From Shimia gijangensis (GTDB lineage Bacteria; Pseudomonadota; Alphaproteobacteria; Rhodobacterales; Rhodobacteraceae), in contig NZ_FQZQ01000008.1 in assembly GCF_900142085.1 (NCBI RefSeq), positions 1 to 64,000 of the forward strand: 64,000 bases of DNA. The letters run 5' to 3'. Within the stretch, counting starts at the first letter, position 1, and every line of letters begins with the position of its first letter. This document shows positions 63,195 to 64,000 of the stretch, one piece after another. The translations under genes were made by a program, and so were the position numbers. The notes below the pieces were generated by a model that was not told the DNA's origin, ran no database searches, and saw only the letters and a list, made by a program, of their open reading frames with translations.

Positions 63195-64000
63195 ATGAGC
63201 CTGCCACCCGGATTTCTGGATGAATTGCGCACCCGCACCAGCCTGACACAGGTGGTGGGGCGTAAAGTCATGTGGGATGCACGCAAATCCAATCAAGGCA
63301 AGGGCGACATGTGGTCTCCGTGCCCATTTCATCAGGAAAAAACTGCATCCTTTCACGTCGATGACCGCAAGGGTTTCTATTATTGTTTTGGGTGTCACGC
63401 TAAAGGGGATGCAATTTCCTTTGTGCAGGAAACCGAAAATGTCGGTTTCATGGAGGCAATCCGTATTCTTGCTGATGAAGCCGGAATGCAGATGCCAGCG
63501 CGTGATCCCCGAGCGCAGGAAAAGTCCGACCGACGTACGCTGTTGGTTGAGGTTATGGAACAAGCGGCCCAGTTTTTCCGTCTGCAGTTGAAAACCGGCG
63601 CTGGAACGACGGCGCGGGACTATTTAGATGGTCGCGGGCTGGGTGAAGCCGCCCGGGACCGCTGGGAAGTTGGCTTTGCACCCGATGGATGGCAGGCGCT
63701 GTGGGATCACCTGACGGCAAAGGGCGTTGAGGCTGATCTGATTATAGGCTGCGGATTGGCGAAACCGTCGACCAAAGGCGGCAAACCTTATGACACGTTC
63801 CGCAACCGCATAATGTTCCCGATCCGCGACGCCCGAGGGCGCTGTATCGCTTTTGGCGGCCGCGCGATGGACCCAAATGACAACGCCAAATATCTGAACA
63901 GCCCTGAGACGGAATTGTTCGACAAGGGTCGCAGCCTATACAATCACGCCCCCGCCCGCGAGGCGGCTGGTAGAGGTCAGCAATTGCTGGTCGCCGAAGG
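63195..64000 (+). CDS. dnaG: DNA primase, N-terminal part (runs off the window)
   Basis: The first ~268 residues of DnaG are present. The CHC2 zinc-binding motif has C43, H46, C64 and C67. The primase core begins near 130, with FAPDGWQAL, RNRIMFPIRDARG and AFGGRAMD, and the TOPRIM domain starts with LLVAEG at the window end. DnaG makes RNA primers for replication. The ATG at 63195 starts MSLPPGFLDELRTRTSL, the family N-terminus. The 3' part is outside the window. Confidence 0.95.
   Translation, partial: MSLPPGFLDELRTRTSLTQVVGRKVMWDARKSNQGKGDMWSPCPFHQEKTASFHVDDRKGFYYCFGCHAKGDAISFVQETENVGFMEAIRILADEAGMQMPARDPRAQEKSDRRTLLVEVMEQAAQFFRLQLKTGAGTTARDYLDGRGLGEAARDRWEVGFAPDGWQALWDHLTAKGVEADLIIGCGLAKPSTKGGKPYDTFRNRIMFPIRDARGRCIAFGGRAMDPNDNAKYLNSPETELFDKGRSLYNHAPAREAAGRGQQLLVAE

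Noticed and set aside
1-64000. CRISPR arrays, prophage, insertion sequences, toxin-antitoxin or defence modules
   Set aside because: I saw no spaced direct-repeat array, transposase, integrase, phage structural gene or recognisable defence gene. The window is mainly metabolic and transport genes with consistent codon use.

Overview
The window looks like chromosomal DNA of a marine Rhodobacteraceae member (Roseobacter group, Alphaproteobacteria). The evidence is moderately GC-rich coding sequence, an alphaproteobacterial GTTC-N7-GTTC LexA box, a type-B PutA paired with an Lrp-type PutR, a soxBDAG sarcosine oxidase operon, DUF3422 and YeeE/YedE proteins, and many ABC uptake systems. The taxon is inferred from gene content and not from a marker alignment. 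I see no phage, insertion sequence, integrase or CRISPR array. Gene density is high.

Layout. 1-2.7 kb: tRNA-Gly(TCC), a 3' fragment of a second tRNA-Gly, an ABC exporter and a Kbp-like BON-LysM protein. 2.9-9.8 kb: acyl-CoA synthetase with a strong terminator, glpD-glpK for glycerol, a convergent glycerate 2-kinase and a PhnA/YjdM protein. 10-20.1 kb: a large divergent amino-sugar locus. The minus arm holds a BadF-type sugar kinase, a GntR regulator, a SIS-domain deaminase and nagA. The plus arm holds a divergent MurQ, a sugar ABC transporter (binding protein, two permeases, ATPase) and an embedded Gfo/Idh/MocA oxidoreductase. A 16-bp sequence occurs once in each orientation next to the two start regions and is the likely operator. 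Together the genes could import an N-acetylated amino sugar (GlcNAc and possibly MurNAc) without a PTS, phosphorylate it, remove the lactyl ether, deacetylate it and deaminate it to fructose-6-P.

20.2-30.8 kb: dtd, a PfkB sugar kinase, a thioesterase, the divergent metF/metR pair, suhB, a GFA protein overlapping a rhomboid protease, the divergent putA/putR pair and a TPR protein. 31-40 kb: tRNA-Leu(TAA), metG, an MFS transporter, a LexA-box-controlled imuA without imuB or dnaE2 beside it, an agmatinase-family gene, a Tas-like aldo/keto reductase broken by a one-base frameshift, and a DUF3422 gene whose 3' end overlaps a YeeE/YedE transporter gene.

40-51 kb: a divergent peptide-uptake and hydrolysis locus. 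The minus arm holds a binding protein and two permeases. The plus arm holds a fused double ATPase, an ArgE-like deacylase, a DadA-like FAD oxidoreductase and two tandem M20D amidohydrolases. This suggests uptake of acylated or D-residue-containing peptides followed by intracellular trimming. 51-54.3 kb: a small membrane protein and a three-gene set of Tad-type pseudopilin-like proteins, one with a vWA domain. 54.5-64 kb: glutamate-family dehydrogenase, a DUF6151 protein, a probable outer-membrane beta-barrel, the complete soxB-soxD-soxA-soxG operon, a small exported protein, and the 5' part of dnaG, which runs off the window.
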